Positions 29,419 to 39,100 are shown, counted from the first letter of the stretch. The stretch: DNA of 64,000 nt from Pseudoalteromonas luteoviolacea H33-S (GCF_001625695.1 NZ_AUXY01000024.1:1-64000); one strand, 5' to 3'. Numbers and translations are program-made. Notes: a model not told the origin generated them from the letters alone.

Positions 29419-29727
29419 ATGATCACACTTTGGATATTTATACTGATTTTTTCATCATGTAGCTTTTTTTGGTTCAGCAGGAAAATCGCTGAAGCAGCAC
29501 GTGAGCACGCAACGCAGCAGAGTGAAAAGCTCAATGTGCAACTGCTCAGTGTTGCCTGTCAAAAACGCCGCTTAGGTGTGTTGAAAAATGGCCAGTTAGG
29601 TATCAAAAGTGAATTCCTGTTTGAGTTTAGCTCAGACAGGGATAACGCATACAAAGCGACACTTTATTTAGAAAATCAAACATTAGTCAAAGTTGATGTA
29701 CCACCACATAGAATCATAGAATCATAG
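29419..29727 (+). CDS. DUF3301 family small membrane protein
   Basis: 102 residues with one N-terminal membrane segment (MITLWIFILIFSSCSFFWF), a charged helix, then a cytoplasmic segment KRRLGVLKNGQLGIKSEFLFEFSSDRD typical of DUF3301. It starts immediately after the TAA of the DUF3549 gene. Function unknown. Confidence 0.82.
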   Translation: MITLWIFILIFSSCSFFWFSRKIAEAAREHATQQSEKLNVQLLSVACQKRRLGVLKNGQLGIKSEFLFEFSSDRDNAYKATLYLENQTLVKVDVPPHRIIES

Positions 29728-29765
29728 ATTAAGTGATTAAGTGATTAAGTGATTAAGTGATTAAA
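29726..29765. repeat. 8-bp tandem repeat after the DUF3301 stop
   Basis: Five copies of (t/a)gattaag in direct tandem, the last ending aaa, beginning at the stop codon. Likely slippage-prone; it lies just beyond the predicted 3' end of the CsrB-like RNA. Confidence 0.85.
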
Positions 29766-29802
29766 GAAAGAATAACTTAAGAAAGTGATTTAATTAAGAA
29801 TA

Positions 29803-29845
29803 GAAAACAGAAAAGAAACTAAGGCGCAACCCTGTTTGTCACGCC
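29803..29845 (-). terminator. Terminator of the CsrB-like RNA
   Basis: On the minus strand GGCGTGAC pairs with GTTGCGCC (8 bp, two G-T wobbles) around loop AAACAGG, followed by a T-rich tract (TTAGTTTCTTTTCTGTTTT). Confidence 0.7.
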
Positions 29846-30120
29846 CCAATCCGACGATATCCCTTTGAGGTATCCGCTACCTCTGCCTACAACATACAAG
29901 CAAGCCGCCAACTTTCATCATCCCCTGAACGGGTATACATCCAATCACACCCGATCCTCATCCATGCCTTCATCCAACGTGTATCCTACACTCGTTCCAC
30001 TTACGCATTATCCTTGTGCGCTCCAACCTAGTCCCTTGGCACTTCCTATGCCCGTACATCCTATGTATTAGTACTGAAATGTCCTCAAATACCTTTTCCT
30101 TAGGCTGTCCTATCCGTTTT

Positions 30121-30597
30121 TGACATACCCTATGTCTGCACGTCCTATGCGCTATCCTATGCCACCTTGGCTCCTCTTCGCCTAATCCTCGGCGCTCCTA
30201 TCCTTTATGACATATCCTATGTCTGCACATCCTGTGCGCTATCCTATGCCACCTTGGCTCCTCTTCGCCTAATCCTCGGCGCTCCTATCCTTTATGACAT
30301 ATCCTATGTCTGCACATCCTGTGCGCTATCCTATGCCACCTTGGCTCCTCTTCGCCTAATCCTCGGCGCTCCTATCCTTTATGACATATCCTATGTCTGC
30401 ACGTCCTGTGCGTTATCCTATGCCACCTTGGCTCCTCTTCGCCTAATCCTCGGCGCTCCTATCCTTTATGACATATCCTATGTCTGCACTTCCTGTGCGC
30501 TATCCTATGCCACCTTGGCTCCTCTTCGCCTAATCCTCGGCGCTCCTATCCTTTATGACATATCCTATGTCTGCACTTCCTGTGCTACGTCCTAGCC
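30121..30597 (-). repeat. 87-bp tandem repeat, about 5.5 copies
   Basis: The gcac-tcc-gc hairpin recurs at about 30138, 30225, 30312, 30399, 30486 and 30573, always 87 bp apart. Each full unit holds seven GGA motifs on the minus strand. Copies are nearly identical except at the base within the CAGGA(T/C/A)G loop. Degenerate relatives extend on both sides. Confidence 0.95.
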
Positions 30598-30705
30598 TCT
30601 TGGCTCCTCTTCACTTAGTTCCTTAAGCGCTCCGAACTTCCCGTGTAAAAATCCGATACCTTCCTAGTAGCAATGTTTGCTGCCGTATCCTTTTATCCTT
30701 CAACA

Positions 30706-30877
30706 CGAATAAGTTTAAGCGAATCAGCGCCAATAAATAGGAGATATTCTCAATTAAATATCTTAAAAATCTTTGCAATAAATATAAAAACACAATTAAA
30801 ACAAATACTTAAATTAATTTCAGAGCTATAAACCAGTGATAGTAACTATGAATGCGCACAACCATGTAGGAAAAGTC
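30706..30877. other. AT-rich upstream region of the CsrB-like RNA
   Basis: No gene seen. AT-rich, expected to hold the promoter of the RNA on the minus strand. Candidate -10 hexamers (e.g. TTATTC near 30706) are poor and no confident -35 was found. Confidence 0.4.
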
Positions 30878-30882
30878 TCACA
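30865..30882. promoter_or_regulatory. Candidate GacA/UvrY-type activator site
   Basis: tgtaggaaaagtctcaca matches TGTAAG-N6-CTTACA at 10 of 12 positions with correct spacing. It lies about 160 bp upstream of the estimated RNA start and overlaps the last codons of the acetyltransferase gene. BarA/UvrY-type systems activate csrB in gammaproteobacteria. Confidence 0.4.
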
Positions 30883-31543
30883 GTGCTTTTTCCAAATCGT
30901 CAGTTCGTGGTTTAAAGAGCAAATCACCGGACACTGATTTAAACGTAATTTCTTTGACCAATTGATAGCCATGCGCTTCAAAAAAGTTGACTTGATTCCC
31001 TTGTGTGACAAATACCGCCATCCCTGACATAAAGTCATTTTCACTGACTAATGAGTCCAGCGCACTTAATAAATAGTGTCCATATCCCAATCCCTGATAA
31101 TGTGGATCCACTGCGATAAAAGACAAAAAGTAGTACTCCCCTAAATCTCGCAATTGGGCTTTGATGGCACGCTCCTTTTCTATGATTTGCTGAGTCTGTA
31201 ATACACCTGCCCCCATCATTAACGTAAACCGCCAGTGCCAACCAAAGCTTTTATCAATTTCACAGTGAGAAGCAAAAGCACATGCCACTGCAACCAAGTT
31301 TTCATCAATATATATCCCCAGAATAGGCTGTCCTGATTTTCCAAAGCGTGTCAGCTCCTGCCTAACCAATGCCCTCAATTTTGCATCGTATTTACTTTGG
31401 TTTGGTTCATTAAGAATGTGTACAAGTAATGGATCATCTCGATAAGCTTGAAATAATAAACTTGCAGCGACATGGATATCTTCAGGTTCAATAAATTTGA
31501 CTGCAATTGGAGTGGTCTGTGTTTGCTCTTCTGTATTAGACAT
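30878..31543 (-). CDS. GNAT-family N-acetyltransferase
   Basis: 221 residues from ATG 31543 (MSNTEEQ), chosen for AAGGGAAG just upstream; an ATG at 31564 lacks this. The acetyl-CoA loop is LSFIAVDPHYQGLGYGHYLLSALDSL, with the typical C-terminal NQVNFFEAHGYQLV. Its 3' end overlaps a candidate activator site for the RNA downstream. Substrate unknown. Confidence 0.85.
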   Translation of the reverse strand: MSNTEEQTQTTPIAVKFIEPEDIHVAASLLFQAYRDDPLLVHILNEPNQSKYDAKLRALVRQELTRFGKSGQPILGIYIDENLVAVACAFASHCEIDKSFGWHWRFTLMMGAGVLQTQQIIEKERAIKAQLRDLGEYYFLSFIAVDPHYQGLGYGHYLLSALDSLVSENDFMSGMAVFVTQGNQVNFFEAHGYQLVKEITFKSVSGDLLFKPRTDDLEKAL

Positions 31544-31675
31544 AATCTTCCCTTGTTTATTCACACATGCTGTTAAGTAAAAACAGAATTCGTCTGGGTA
31601 TTGTTTTTATTTGCTGAAAAAAACATCGGCATCTTTACTATAGTTGTAGAGATTTTCTTGTTCAATGGGGGTTAC

Positions 31676-31903
31676 ATGGATAATAGCTATCATTCGTTAA
31701 ATGCATTATTCGCGCAGCTTGGTCTGGATAATAGTGACGAGCATATTTCACAGTTTATAGATAATAATAAGCTACCAAGTAATGTCTTAATTGTTGATGC
31801 GCCATTTTGGAATCAAGGGCAAAAACATTTCATCGAAGAATCGTTAAACGCTGATGCAGACTGGAGTGAAGTGATAGATACACTCGATGCCCTGCTGCGT
31901 TAA
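31676..31903 (+). CDS. DUF2789 family protein
   Basis: 75 residues from ATG 31676, preceded by GGGGG six bases upstream. SYHSLNALFAQLGLDNSDEHISQFIDNNKLP and APFWNQGQKHFIEESLNADADWSEVIDTLDALLR are the hallmark of DUF2789. Function unknown. Divergent from the acetyltransferase gene. Confidence 0.85.
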   Translation: MDNSYHSLNALFAQLGLDNSDEHISQFIDNNKLPSNVLIVDAPFWNQGQKHFIEESLNADADWSEVIDTLDALLR

Positions 31904-31969
31904 ATTTACAGGTCGTTGGGCTCATTGTATAAAAGTGATAAACTAGACTTTATTTTTCGGTCGTTTAAT

Positions 31970-32233
31970 ATGCACCCAGCAGCTCAACAAGCCATCAGCA
32001 CATTGCTTGCTGAAGGTAAAACTCCAAGCGTGGCAACAGTTAAGGCTAAACTGACTGAGCCACTCCCTATGCCTGTTATTATCGCCGCGTTGGCCACTTA
32101 CAAAAATAACCCCGAAGCAATTACACCTGTTGCACAACAAAGCCAACCAACTCCTGCTGAACCACAAAGTCAATTAGACAGAATTGAAGCTAAGTTAGAT
32201 AAGCTTTTAGCACTGTTAGAAGAGAAGCAATAA
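31970..32233 (+). CDS. Small helical protein, possible DNA-binding/coiled-coil
   Basis: About 87 residues from ATG 31970 (MHPAAQQAISTLLAEGKTPSVATVKAKL). The frame extends to 31916 but that start has no ribosome site. The N-terminal half resembles a helix-turn-helix of the KfrA N-terminal kind (GKTPSVATVKAKL). The C-terminus is a short coiled coil (LDRIEAKLDKLLALLEEK) after a Pro/Gln linker. The stop is one base before the next gene. Family uncertain. Confidence 0.65.
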   Translation: MHPAAQQAISTLLAEGKTPSVATVKAKLTEPLPMPVIIAALATYKNNPEAITPVAQQSQPTPAEPQSQLDRIEAKLDKLLALLEEKQ

Positions 32234-32234
32234 C

Positions 32235-33008
32235 ATGTTCGTTGTCGATTTAACTTTTGATTGCTATCAAGACACCACGCTAGAAAAAGCAGAGCAAGCT
32301 ATCAATCGCCTCGTCAATGCGCTGCGCTTCAATGGCCAAATCATTGGAGATGAATTCCCGACAGTACTCAAAGACGGTTTTTTTATCACACGTGTTATGT
32401 GTCCACTTGAAGACTCGCTTCACCCACTTCATCACAGTCCTTTTGTAAAACACGCTGTTGAACAACTACAACAAGCGGGTTTATTGGCACCAAAAGTGAA
32501 AGTGATTGGACAGGATATTCATGCTAATGGTGCAGATCAATGCCAAGCACCTTCTTGCTATATCCTTTATACAACCTATGTACATACATGCAGCCCGCTT
32601 TATTGTGGTGATGATTTTCAGCCAGTGCCCCTATACAACATTCCGGCCATCGCCAATGGCGATTACAAAGCGCTCATAAAATGGCAAGAAGATTGGCAGG
32701 CTTGCGATCAAATCCAGATCAATGGTGCAACCCGCTGCGAGTTTGCAGCATTAGAGGAAATTACCAGCTTATCTAGCGATTTATCCCGCAGAGGGCTCGA
32801 CTTATCAAAGCGTATTCGTTACCTTACGCAAAAACCTGTCTACTACTACCTATATCGTGTCGGCGGGGAGAGTCTTGCAGCAGAAAAACAAAGAAAATGC
32901 CCAAAGTGTGATGGCGATTGGGCATTGGATGAACCTTGGTTTGGGTTATTTGATTTTAAATGTGACAACTGTCAATTGGTCTCAAATATATCTTGGGATT
33001 TTCAGTGA
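32235..33008 (+). CDS. DUF2310 zinc-ribbon-containing protein
   Basis: 257 residues; ends with a four-cysteine zinc ribbon, CPKCDGDW ... CDNCQLVSNISW. The N-terminal region (VVDLTFDCYQDTTLEKAEQAINRLVNALRFNGQIIGDEFP) is alpha/beta. This matches DUF2310, annotated as a Zn-ribbon, possibly nucleic-acid-binding protein. Start ATG 32235 is one base after the preceding stop. It converges on syd with a 7-bp overlap. Confidence 0.85.
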   Translation: MFVVDLTFDCYQDTTLEKAEQAINRLVNALRFNGQIIGDEFPTVLKDGFFITRVMCPLEDSLHPLHHSPFVKHAVEQLQQAGLLAPKVKVIGQDIHANGADQCQAPSCYILYTTYVHTCSPLYCGDDFQPVPLYNIPAIANGDYKALIKWQEDWQACDQIQINGATRCEFAALEEITSLSSDLSRRGLDLSKRIRYLTQKPVYYYLYRVGGESLAAEKQRKCPKCDGDWALDEPWFGLFDFKCDNCQLVSNISWDFQ

Positions 33009-33550
33009 TCAAAGCTCAAATTAGCTAAAAACGACTCAATATCTTTAGCCAATACATGATGTGTTGGCTTACCTACATACTCTAAACACACCTCACCGCT
33101 ATTCAGCTTCACCGAGATCAGCAGGTCATCCCTGTCTGTCAAACCGATAAAGACAGTGTCATCTTGCTTTAAGCGTCGCTTCATCAATACATGACCGGTG
33201 ATGTTCTGTTGTAAATTCACAAAATCATCTTCATTCCAAACCTGAAGCAACTCAATATCGTTACCATCAAATTGTGCCTGAATATTGCCCGCAAAAACCG
33301 CACCATAAAAGGCATGTAATGCTGGTGGAAAGGTCACTTCAAGCGCCTTTGCAAGATCTTCAAGCCCCTGCCTCGGCTCCCTTGTCACCGCTTGCCACTG
33401 AATGTTGCCTGCATCATCGGCCCCACCTACCTCGCATTTACTTGGGTAATCTGGGTCATGGGGGATCTTGGGTAAATGTCCATGTCGCTGCTCTATTGCC
33501 GCTGCATATCGCTGATGTAGTGTTTCCATCAAAGTTGTCAATGAAGCCAT
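33002..33550 (-). CDS. syd: SecY-interacting protein Syd
   Basis: 182 residues. Family-typical features: SKCEVGGADDAGNIQWQAVTREPRQGLEDLAKAL, FYGAVFAGNIQAQFDGNDIELLQVWNEDDF and FIGLTDRDDLLISVKLNSGEVCLEYVG. Syd binds SecY on the cytoplasmic side and is proposed to monitor translocon assembly. Divergent from queF, as in E. coli, where csrB lies on its other side. Confidence 0.95.
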   Translation of the reverse strand: MASLTTLMETLHQRYAAAIEQRHGHLPKIPHDPDYPSKCEVGGADDAGNIQWQAVTREPRQGLEDLAKALEVTFPPALHAFYGAVFAGNIQAQFDGNDIELLQVWNEDDFVNLQQNITGHVLMKRRLKQDDTVFIGLTDRDDLLISVKLNSGEVCLEYVGKPTHHVLAKDIESFLANLSFDH

Positions 33551-33610
33551 ACTGCCATTCTCGTTTTAATTCGCTATAATTCCGGCCATTGTAACCACTA
33601 TTGGTGAAAC

Positions 33611-34456
33611 ATGACAGATTACAACAACGCACCTGAACTGAAAGCCTCAGTGCTTGGTAAAACCACAGAGTATGCATCTGCATACGATGCATCATTATTG
33701 CACCCGATTGCACGCAAACTTAACCGTGACCAAATTGCGGTCGATGAGCAAGCATTGCCATTTAAAGGCGAGGATACTTGGACTGGGTACGAGCTTTCTT
33801 GGCTCAACAATAAAGGTAAACCACAAGTTGCAGTAGCAACTTTTGTTTTTCCATGTCAAAGCTCGCATATCATCGAATCTAAGTCTTTTAAACTGTATTT
33901 AAATAGCTTTAATCAAACGCGATTCGAGTCCATTGATGACGTGCACAAACATCTAACAGATGACCTGTCTCATGCAGCAAGTTGCGATGTCACAGTAACC
34001 CTATTTGGCCCAGATGAGTACAACTGTATCCCTTTTACTCCACTGCCAGGCGAATGCATTGATGAGTTAGATGTGGACATTGATACATACAGTCCTGAAG
34101 AAGGCATATTAACGCACACTGACAATGCTCAGGTATCTGAAACACTCTATAGTCACTTGCTTAAGTCAAATTGCTTAATCACTTCTCAACCAGATTGGGC
34201 AAGTATTGTGATCCGCTACGAAGGTCAGCAGATCTGCAGAAAATCTTTGCTTAAATACCTTATCTCTTTCCGCGATCACAATGAATTTCATGAGCAATGC
34301 GTTGAACGTATCTACTGCGATATACAGCGCGCATTAAAACCGAGCAAACTAGAAGTATATGCACGTTACACGCGCCGCGGTGGCTTGGATATTAACCCGT
34401 ACCGCTCCAGTGAGCAAAATACCACTGGATTTAACGTACGCGTCAATAGACAATAA
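33611..34456 (+). CDS. queF: NADPH-dependent 7-cyano-7-deazaguanine reductase
   Basis: Reduces preQ0 to preQ1 in queuosine biosynthesis. 281 residues, the long YqcD-type QueF. Motifs include the catalytic Cys in [32 protein letters not shown] and the C-terminal [23 protein letters not shown] sits at 33572-33577. No preQ1 riboswitch is apparent in the 60-bp leader. Confidence 0.96.
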   Translation: MTDYNNAPELKASVLGKTTEYASAYDASLLHPIARKLNRDQIAVDEQALPFKGEDTWTGYELSWLNNKGKPQVAVATFVFPCQSSHIIESKSFKLYLNSFNQTRFESIDDVHKHLTDDLSHAASCDVTVTLFGPDEYNCIPFTPLPGECIDELDVDIDTYSPEEGILTHTDNAQVSETLYSHLLKSNCLITSQPDWASIVIRYEGQQICRKSLLKYLISFRDHNEFHEQCVERIYCDIQRALKPSKLEVYARYTRRGGLDINPYRSSEQNTTGFNVRVNRQ

Positions 34457-34460
34457 TAGA

Positions 34461-34482
34461 AGTGCCGCTTTGCGGCACTTTG
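34461..34482. terminator. Terminator after queF
   Basis: AGTGCCGC-TTT-GCGGCACT, 8-bp stem, followed by TT; short T-tract, but well placed between converging genes. Confidence 0.75.
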
Positions 34483-34489
34483 TACATCG

Positions 34490-35368
34490 TTAACTTTTTC
34501 TTCTCGTTGGCACCGAAATCGCACACACATCAACGTAATTTGGCGTAAACTTAAACCACGGTTCAGGTCTGTTCGTTCTCGCCGCCACCAGCTCCTCAAA
34601 AGACGAAGAATCGGTATTCAAATATTCAAAAAGGCTGGAGTCTTGCTGTGCAATATCACTGAGGACATGAACTCCGATAATTGGATTATAAGGCTTGCCT
34701 TCTTCAGGTGTACGCTGAAGCTGCTGCACATGCTCCATTCCCTCTAAAACACGACCAAACACGGTAATATTTCTATCTAGATAACGCTGTGGTGAAAGCG
34801 TAATATAAAACTCGGTGCCACCGCTATTAATGTCATTTCCTCTTGCCATGGCAAATGTGCCCGTACAGTGTGTCATCCATGTTTTTGTGCCACCGTGATT
34901 TTGACCTACAGCAAAGCCGTTCAAAAAGCCGGTGCGGATCGCATATCCGTCAGAGCCATCCAACGCCATAATTCCCAACTTACGATCTGTTTTATGCGAC
35001 AACTCAGCGTTTAAGCGCTTCTGACCATTAGTCGGTATTTTGCTATCAGTAGAGTCTCCTCCCTGTGCAACAAACCCCTCAACAAAGCGATATACACTGA
35101 GACCATCATAAAACCCTTCTCGTGCTAGCGCTTTGATATTTTTTGAATGACTCGGTGCTAACTGCGTATTGAGCTCCACGTATACATAACCGGTTTCAAG
35201 TTCGATACGGATCACATTGTCATTGTTAACCGTTTGCCATGCAGTACTTGGCGCTGTATTAATAATTTCGGACGGCGCACGGACCACAGTAGTCGGCTCA
35301 TCCGCCTGCTGCATACATCCTGAGAGCATACCCACAGAAATAAAAAGGAGAGAAGTCGCTTTTATCAT
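34490..35368 (-). CDS. Cyclophilin-type peptidyl-prolyl isomerase lipoprotein
   Basis: 292 residues from ATG 35368, giving a lipoprotein signal (MIKATSLLFISVGMLSGC). An ATG at 35410 would overlap the preceding gene and spoil it; 35368 is one base past that gene's stop. The cyclophilin domain spans about 55-245: YRFVEGFVAQGGDSTDS, FAMARGNDINSGGTEFYITLSPQRYLDRNITVFGRVLEGMEHV. A C-terminal extension of about 45 residues has no recognised domain. Predicted to fold proteins in the periplasm while anchored to a membrane. Last gene of the tamAB operon. Confidence 0.88.
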   Translation of the reverse strand: MIKATSLLFISVGMLSGCMQQADEPTTVVRAPSEIINTAPSTAWQTVNNDNVIRIELETGYVYVELNTQLAPSHSKNIKALAREGFYDGLSVYRFVEGFVAQGGDSTDSKIPTNGQKRLNAELSHKTDRKLGIMALDGSDGYAIRTGFLNGFAVGQNHGGTKTWMTHCTGTFAMARGNDINSGGTEFYITLSPQRYLDRNITVFGRVLEGMEHVQQLQRTPEEGKPYNPIIGVHVLSDIAQQDSSLFEYLNTDSSSFEELVAARTNRPEPWFKFTPNYVDVCAISVPTRRKS

Positions 35369-35369
35369 T

Positions 35370-36188
35370 TTATTTTTTATACCATAACTGAGAATTATCA
35401 AGGGGCGCACTGGGCGGTAAACGACGATTTTTCAATTCAATGATCGTGCGTTTTTCAAGAGAAAGATCCGTGATCAACTGCGCAAAGTGATGACTAAACA
35501 ATTTTTCAAAATTGCCATCCAACAAAGCCTGATTCAAACCACTTTGCAGTATGCTGTGAAGCTGACTGTTTTCTTTATCCACAAACAAATATACTGCTGA
35601 CGGATAGTAAAATAACAGCTCTTTTTCAGCATAAGTTTTATAGCTCTTTAAAACCTCTGGTAATTCCAAAACACTGATGGGAATAGCATCAAAACGATTT
35701 GATCTCAGCATGTTAAGTGCAGCTGAAAAGGTATGAAACGCATTTACTGACAGCTTGTTATCAACAAAAATATCATGATCTGGCCAATCATGCCTCAGTC
35801 CATAATGAAATGACTGTAATTGAGAAATGTGATTCAATTTTGAAAAGCGTGCTTGATGCGGCTCATTGATAAGTAAAATACGATAGCCAAGTAGCCCCCT
35901 CACAATTGGGAAGCGAATTGCACGAGCCATATTTTCTCGCTCGAAACTGGTTACAGACCAGAAAATATCAATGCCATTTTCCTTCCCCAATAGCCTAATG
36001 GCTCGGCTTTGAGTCGGAATGTTTTTCACATATTCAAGTTTGTAAGGCTCTTTTTGATAAGATAAAGCAAGTTCAATTAATTCTAAAACGTAAGGGTGCG
36101 CACCTGCTGTAACCCTTACATACTTCGTGTCTGTTGCATAAGTTGCGCAACAAAACAATGCAACGAGCAAATAGCTCAAATAGCGCAT
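35370..36188 (-). CDS. Periplasmic solute-binding-like protein (SBP_bac_3 type), no transporter partner
   Basis: 272 residues with a signal peptide (MRYLSYLLVALFCCATYA). The fold pattern is that of extracellular solute-binding family 3: residues 22-110, then LNHISQLQSFHYGLRHDWPDHDIF, AALNMLRSNRFDAIPISVLELPEVL and a C-terminal HSILQSGLNQALLDGNFEKLFSHHF. No permease or ATPase is nearby. The ATG shares its last base with the tamB stop, so it is translationally coupled to TamB. Its role there is unknown. Confidence 0.78.
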   Translation of the reverse strand: MRYLSYLLVALFCCATYATDTKYVRVTAGAHPYVLELIELALSYQKEPYKLEYVKNIPTQSRAIRLLGKENGIDIFWSVTSFERENMARAIRFPIVRGLLGYRILLINEPHQARFSKLNHISQLQSFHYGLRHDWPDHDIFVDNKLSVNAFHTFSAALNMLRSNRFDAIPISVLELPEVLKSYKTYAEKELLFYYPSAVYLFVDKENSQLHSILQSGLNQALLDGNFEKLFSHHFAQLITDLSLEKRTIIELKNRRLPPSAPLDNSQLWYKK

Positions 36189-39100
36189 TAATCACCCCAA
36201 TTAAACTTGTACAACAGGTCAATGCTATCGTAAAGGCCACTCGTCGCCTCTAGGTAAAGCTTTGAAAATACTCGATAACGTACTGCAATTTCACTTAAAG
36301 AGGCAAAAACGCCTACTCGATAACTGACTTGCACACTCGGTGTAATGTAACCCGAAAGCTCCACCTGTGTATCGTCACCACTTCCTTTTGCAGCTAAATT
36401 TATATCTCTTAATCCTAACTTTTTTCCAGCTTTTGTAAACAGCCCTTTACTTTTATCAATCCCTTTTGCAAGTAACAGCTGCGCTAAAAGCGTATTGTTA
36501 CCGCTATCTCCCTCACTAAATGGCGCGCCATTTAACAAGTACTCTAGTGCTCTGGCCTGATCCATTGCAGGTTCTGCAAAAATAGTTAACTGAGGAGATG
36601 CTATGCTTCCTGTCGCAGAAACACCTGCAATGACATTATCAGCGGTTGTGTCAGGGTTGCGAATGGCACGGATATTTAAATATGGCATGTCAGGTGGACC
36701 ATTAAAACCAAGCTGGCCAGTTTCAATCACTAGGTCTTGTCCAAATGCAGTGTATTTGCCCTCTAACAAAGATACTTCTCCGCCCATCAAGAGCGCATTC
36801 CCTACCTGACGCTCAATATCTAAAACACCAGTCAGGTAGGCATCTAAACCAAGCGCAATAACTCGCACATCATCAAGTAGCTTTATATCTATATCTGCTT
36901 GATAGTCTAAATATGGCGTTTGATCTTGCACTGCAATGTCATCAAGAAATACTTGATCATCAGTCACTAAAATTGCGTCCTCAGGTAATGTGTCCAGCTG
37001 TACTCGGGCAAATGGAACCTCTACCACACCTTGTAAGTCTAGCAACTTTTCATCGTATCTCATTGTCAAATCTGGAGAAACCGCAAGCTGTACGCCCGAC
37101 ATAGGACGTAAAAATAACTGCTCGCCTTTTATTCTCCCCTCAATCAGCACATCACTCTGCCAATCTATCAGCCCATTCAAATGCGCATTACCTGATTGTG
37201 GTGTTTGCACTTTACCTGCTAAGTTCACTTGATGCTCATCAAAATCGGCAACAAGATCTAAATTGGTCAATTGTATCGGTAAATAGCTAGACTCAATGCG
37301 CACGTGCTGGGCCTGTATTTTCCCTAATAAGTTGGGCTGTTTTAAGTCACCAGAAAAGTTTACCGTGCCATTAACATCTCCATTTAACGTCATATCTGGC
37401 CATGTATAAGCGCGAGCATACGCCGTTAACTCATCAAGCTGTATACCATCAATTTGAACCTGCCCAGAGACCTGTTTGCTGTTATATATGTCCGCAAAAG
37501 ACAGCACACCTTTAAATAGCCCAAGCTTATTAAATGCAATATGCCACTGTGCTTCTAGCGCTTGCTTGCTTCCTTGTACGACAACCTCTAATTCCTCAAT
37601 TGCTAGGGTGTGACTATGTAGAGGCTCATCTTGAGTTGATTGGCCTTCAGGATTTAACGTCACTTGCCCTTCGTTTATCCATAGTTTGCTATCAACTTTA
37701 TCAACCACACCTTGTCGCACTGCAACTTTACCATAGCCATTGAGCTCCCCTCCAAGCGCTATCTGGTCACTCACCTTTGGCCCCAATGTGGCTAGCGGGA
37801 TATTCTCAAGCTCAAAATTAGCAACACTCTGCGTTTGTGATACATCCGCTTTAGCACATGCTTTTCCTTCGTTTAACTGCCAGCAATGATGTGCAACATT
37901 AATCTGTGACGGACTCGCAGCCAAAATAATGGGCGCGGATAACTTGCCATACAAGTTATCCACCTCAAATGTACTCTGGTCAATTGTTCCTCGCCAAGTC
38001 TGTTCATCAACTCCCCCGGATAGATTGGCCGACAGAGAAAGTTGTGGGCTATTAACGGTAATGGCCCCTCCATGCGCTGCGCGATTTCCGGCAGCTAAAA
38101 ACTGCACTTGTGCATGCTTGAACTGAGAGAAACTAAAATCAGCAACATCTAACTCAGCTCTGCCCTGATAATTGTTTGTTGCATCTAGCTGCACCTTGAC
38201 TGTGCCTTTTTGTAACGAGAATTCGTCAGAAACAACTTCTGTGATTGCTGTATTGACCGCCACCACCGGCGCCTTAAGCTTCCCAGTTATTGCAATCTCA
38301 CTGTTCAAAACGGCATCGAGTGGTAATAATCGGTTTGCACTGTGATTGATATCTGCGAGAATCGCTAAATCTAATTGCTCCCCTATGCTCCCTGAAGCTT
38401 TGAGTATACTTTCCCCATATTGCACTTTAGCCCTTTCTAATTGCCCTGAGTATTGCTCATTAAGCTGTCCACTAAAAGTGAAAGCTAGCGGCATATCAGC
38501 GACTATTCCCTGTAAATCAAGTGAGCCCACATGAATTTGCCAGCTATCTTCAACAGACGTGAATTGCAACTCGTAATGACCACTTAACTTGGCAGCTTCC
38601 TCAATACCGAGCCCAGGCAGAGGCAGCTCAAATAACCTACCTTGTGCACTGGCCACTATACCGTTTTGCCACGATATTTGACTTGATAATTCAGAGAACG
38701 CATCTGCAACAGAGATACGACTTTTATCGATTGTTAGCTGTGACAAACTACCTAAGATTGCTATATCAAACCGCACATCATCAGATAATTGCGCTAATCT
38801 ATGTCCATTAAGCGAACCTGCTATTTCAGCACGGTAATTATTCAAGTCTCCACGACTGAGTACTTTTAGCTCGGAGAGCTCACCAATTTCTGGCAGCGCT
38901 ACATCTGATACCTCTGCATTTAATTGAAAAGGCCAATTCGTTGTTGTCGGGGACGCCTGTATATTTAATTCAGCATTGAACAACCCAGACACTTCGCCAT
39001 GTAGCACCAAATCATTCGCGCTGCCTTTGAGTGCAACAACTGCGGCGCCCTCTTTAGTACTGACCCCTATAGCACCATCGATAACGTGCGATATTAAATC

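Larger units (their letters stand above)
29800..30705 (-). ncRNA. csrB: Probable CsrB-family CsrA-sequestering RNA, unusually large
   Basis: No credible protein lies here on either strand. By hand count the minus strand has about 64 GGA motifs in roughly 860 nt, against about 13 expected by chance; the plus strand has essentially none. Many GGA are in loops of perfect hairpins, e.g. GACATA-GGA-TATGTC, GTGTA-GGA-TACAC and GCA-CAGGATG-TGC. Variants of the last read CAGGATG, CAGGACG and CAGGAAG, the known CsrB repeat pattern CAGGA(U/A/C)G. The RNA would end at the hairpin at 29823-29845 and begin near 30700; no promoter hexamers were convincing. In E. coli csrB lies between yqcC and syd, the same neighbourhood. 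E. coli CsrB is about 370 nt, so this one is more than twice as long because of an 87-bp tandem repeat. Ends are estimates. Confidence 0.82.

Noticed and set aside
30167..30595. Open frame of five 29-residue repeats
   Set aside because: Only a TTG start without a ribosome site; it stays open merely because 87 is a multiple of three. Strand-asymmetric GGA hairpins explain the region better.
30121..30597. CRISPR array
   Set aside because: The units are uninterrupted tandem copies with no unique spacers, and no cas genes are present.
33556..33610. preQ1 riboswitch before queF
   Set aside because: The leader is only about 60 bp or less and shows no C-rich aptamer hairpin.
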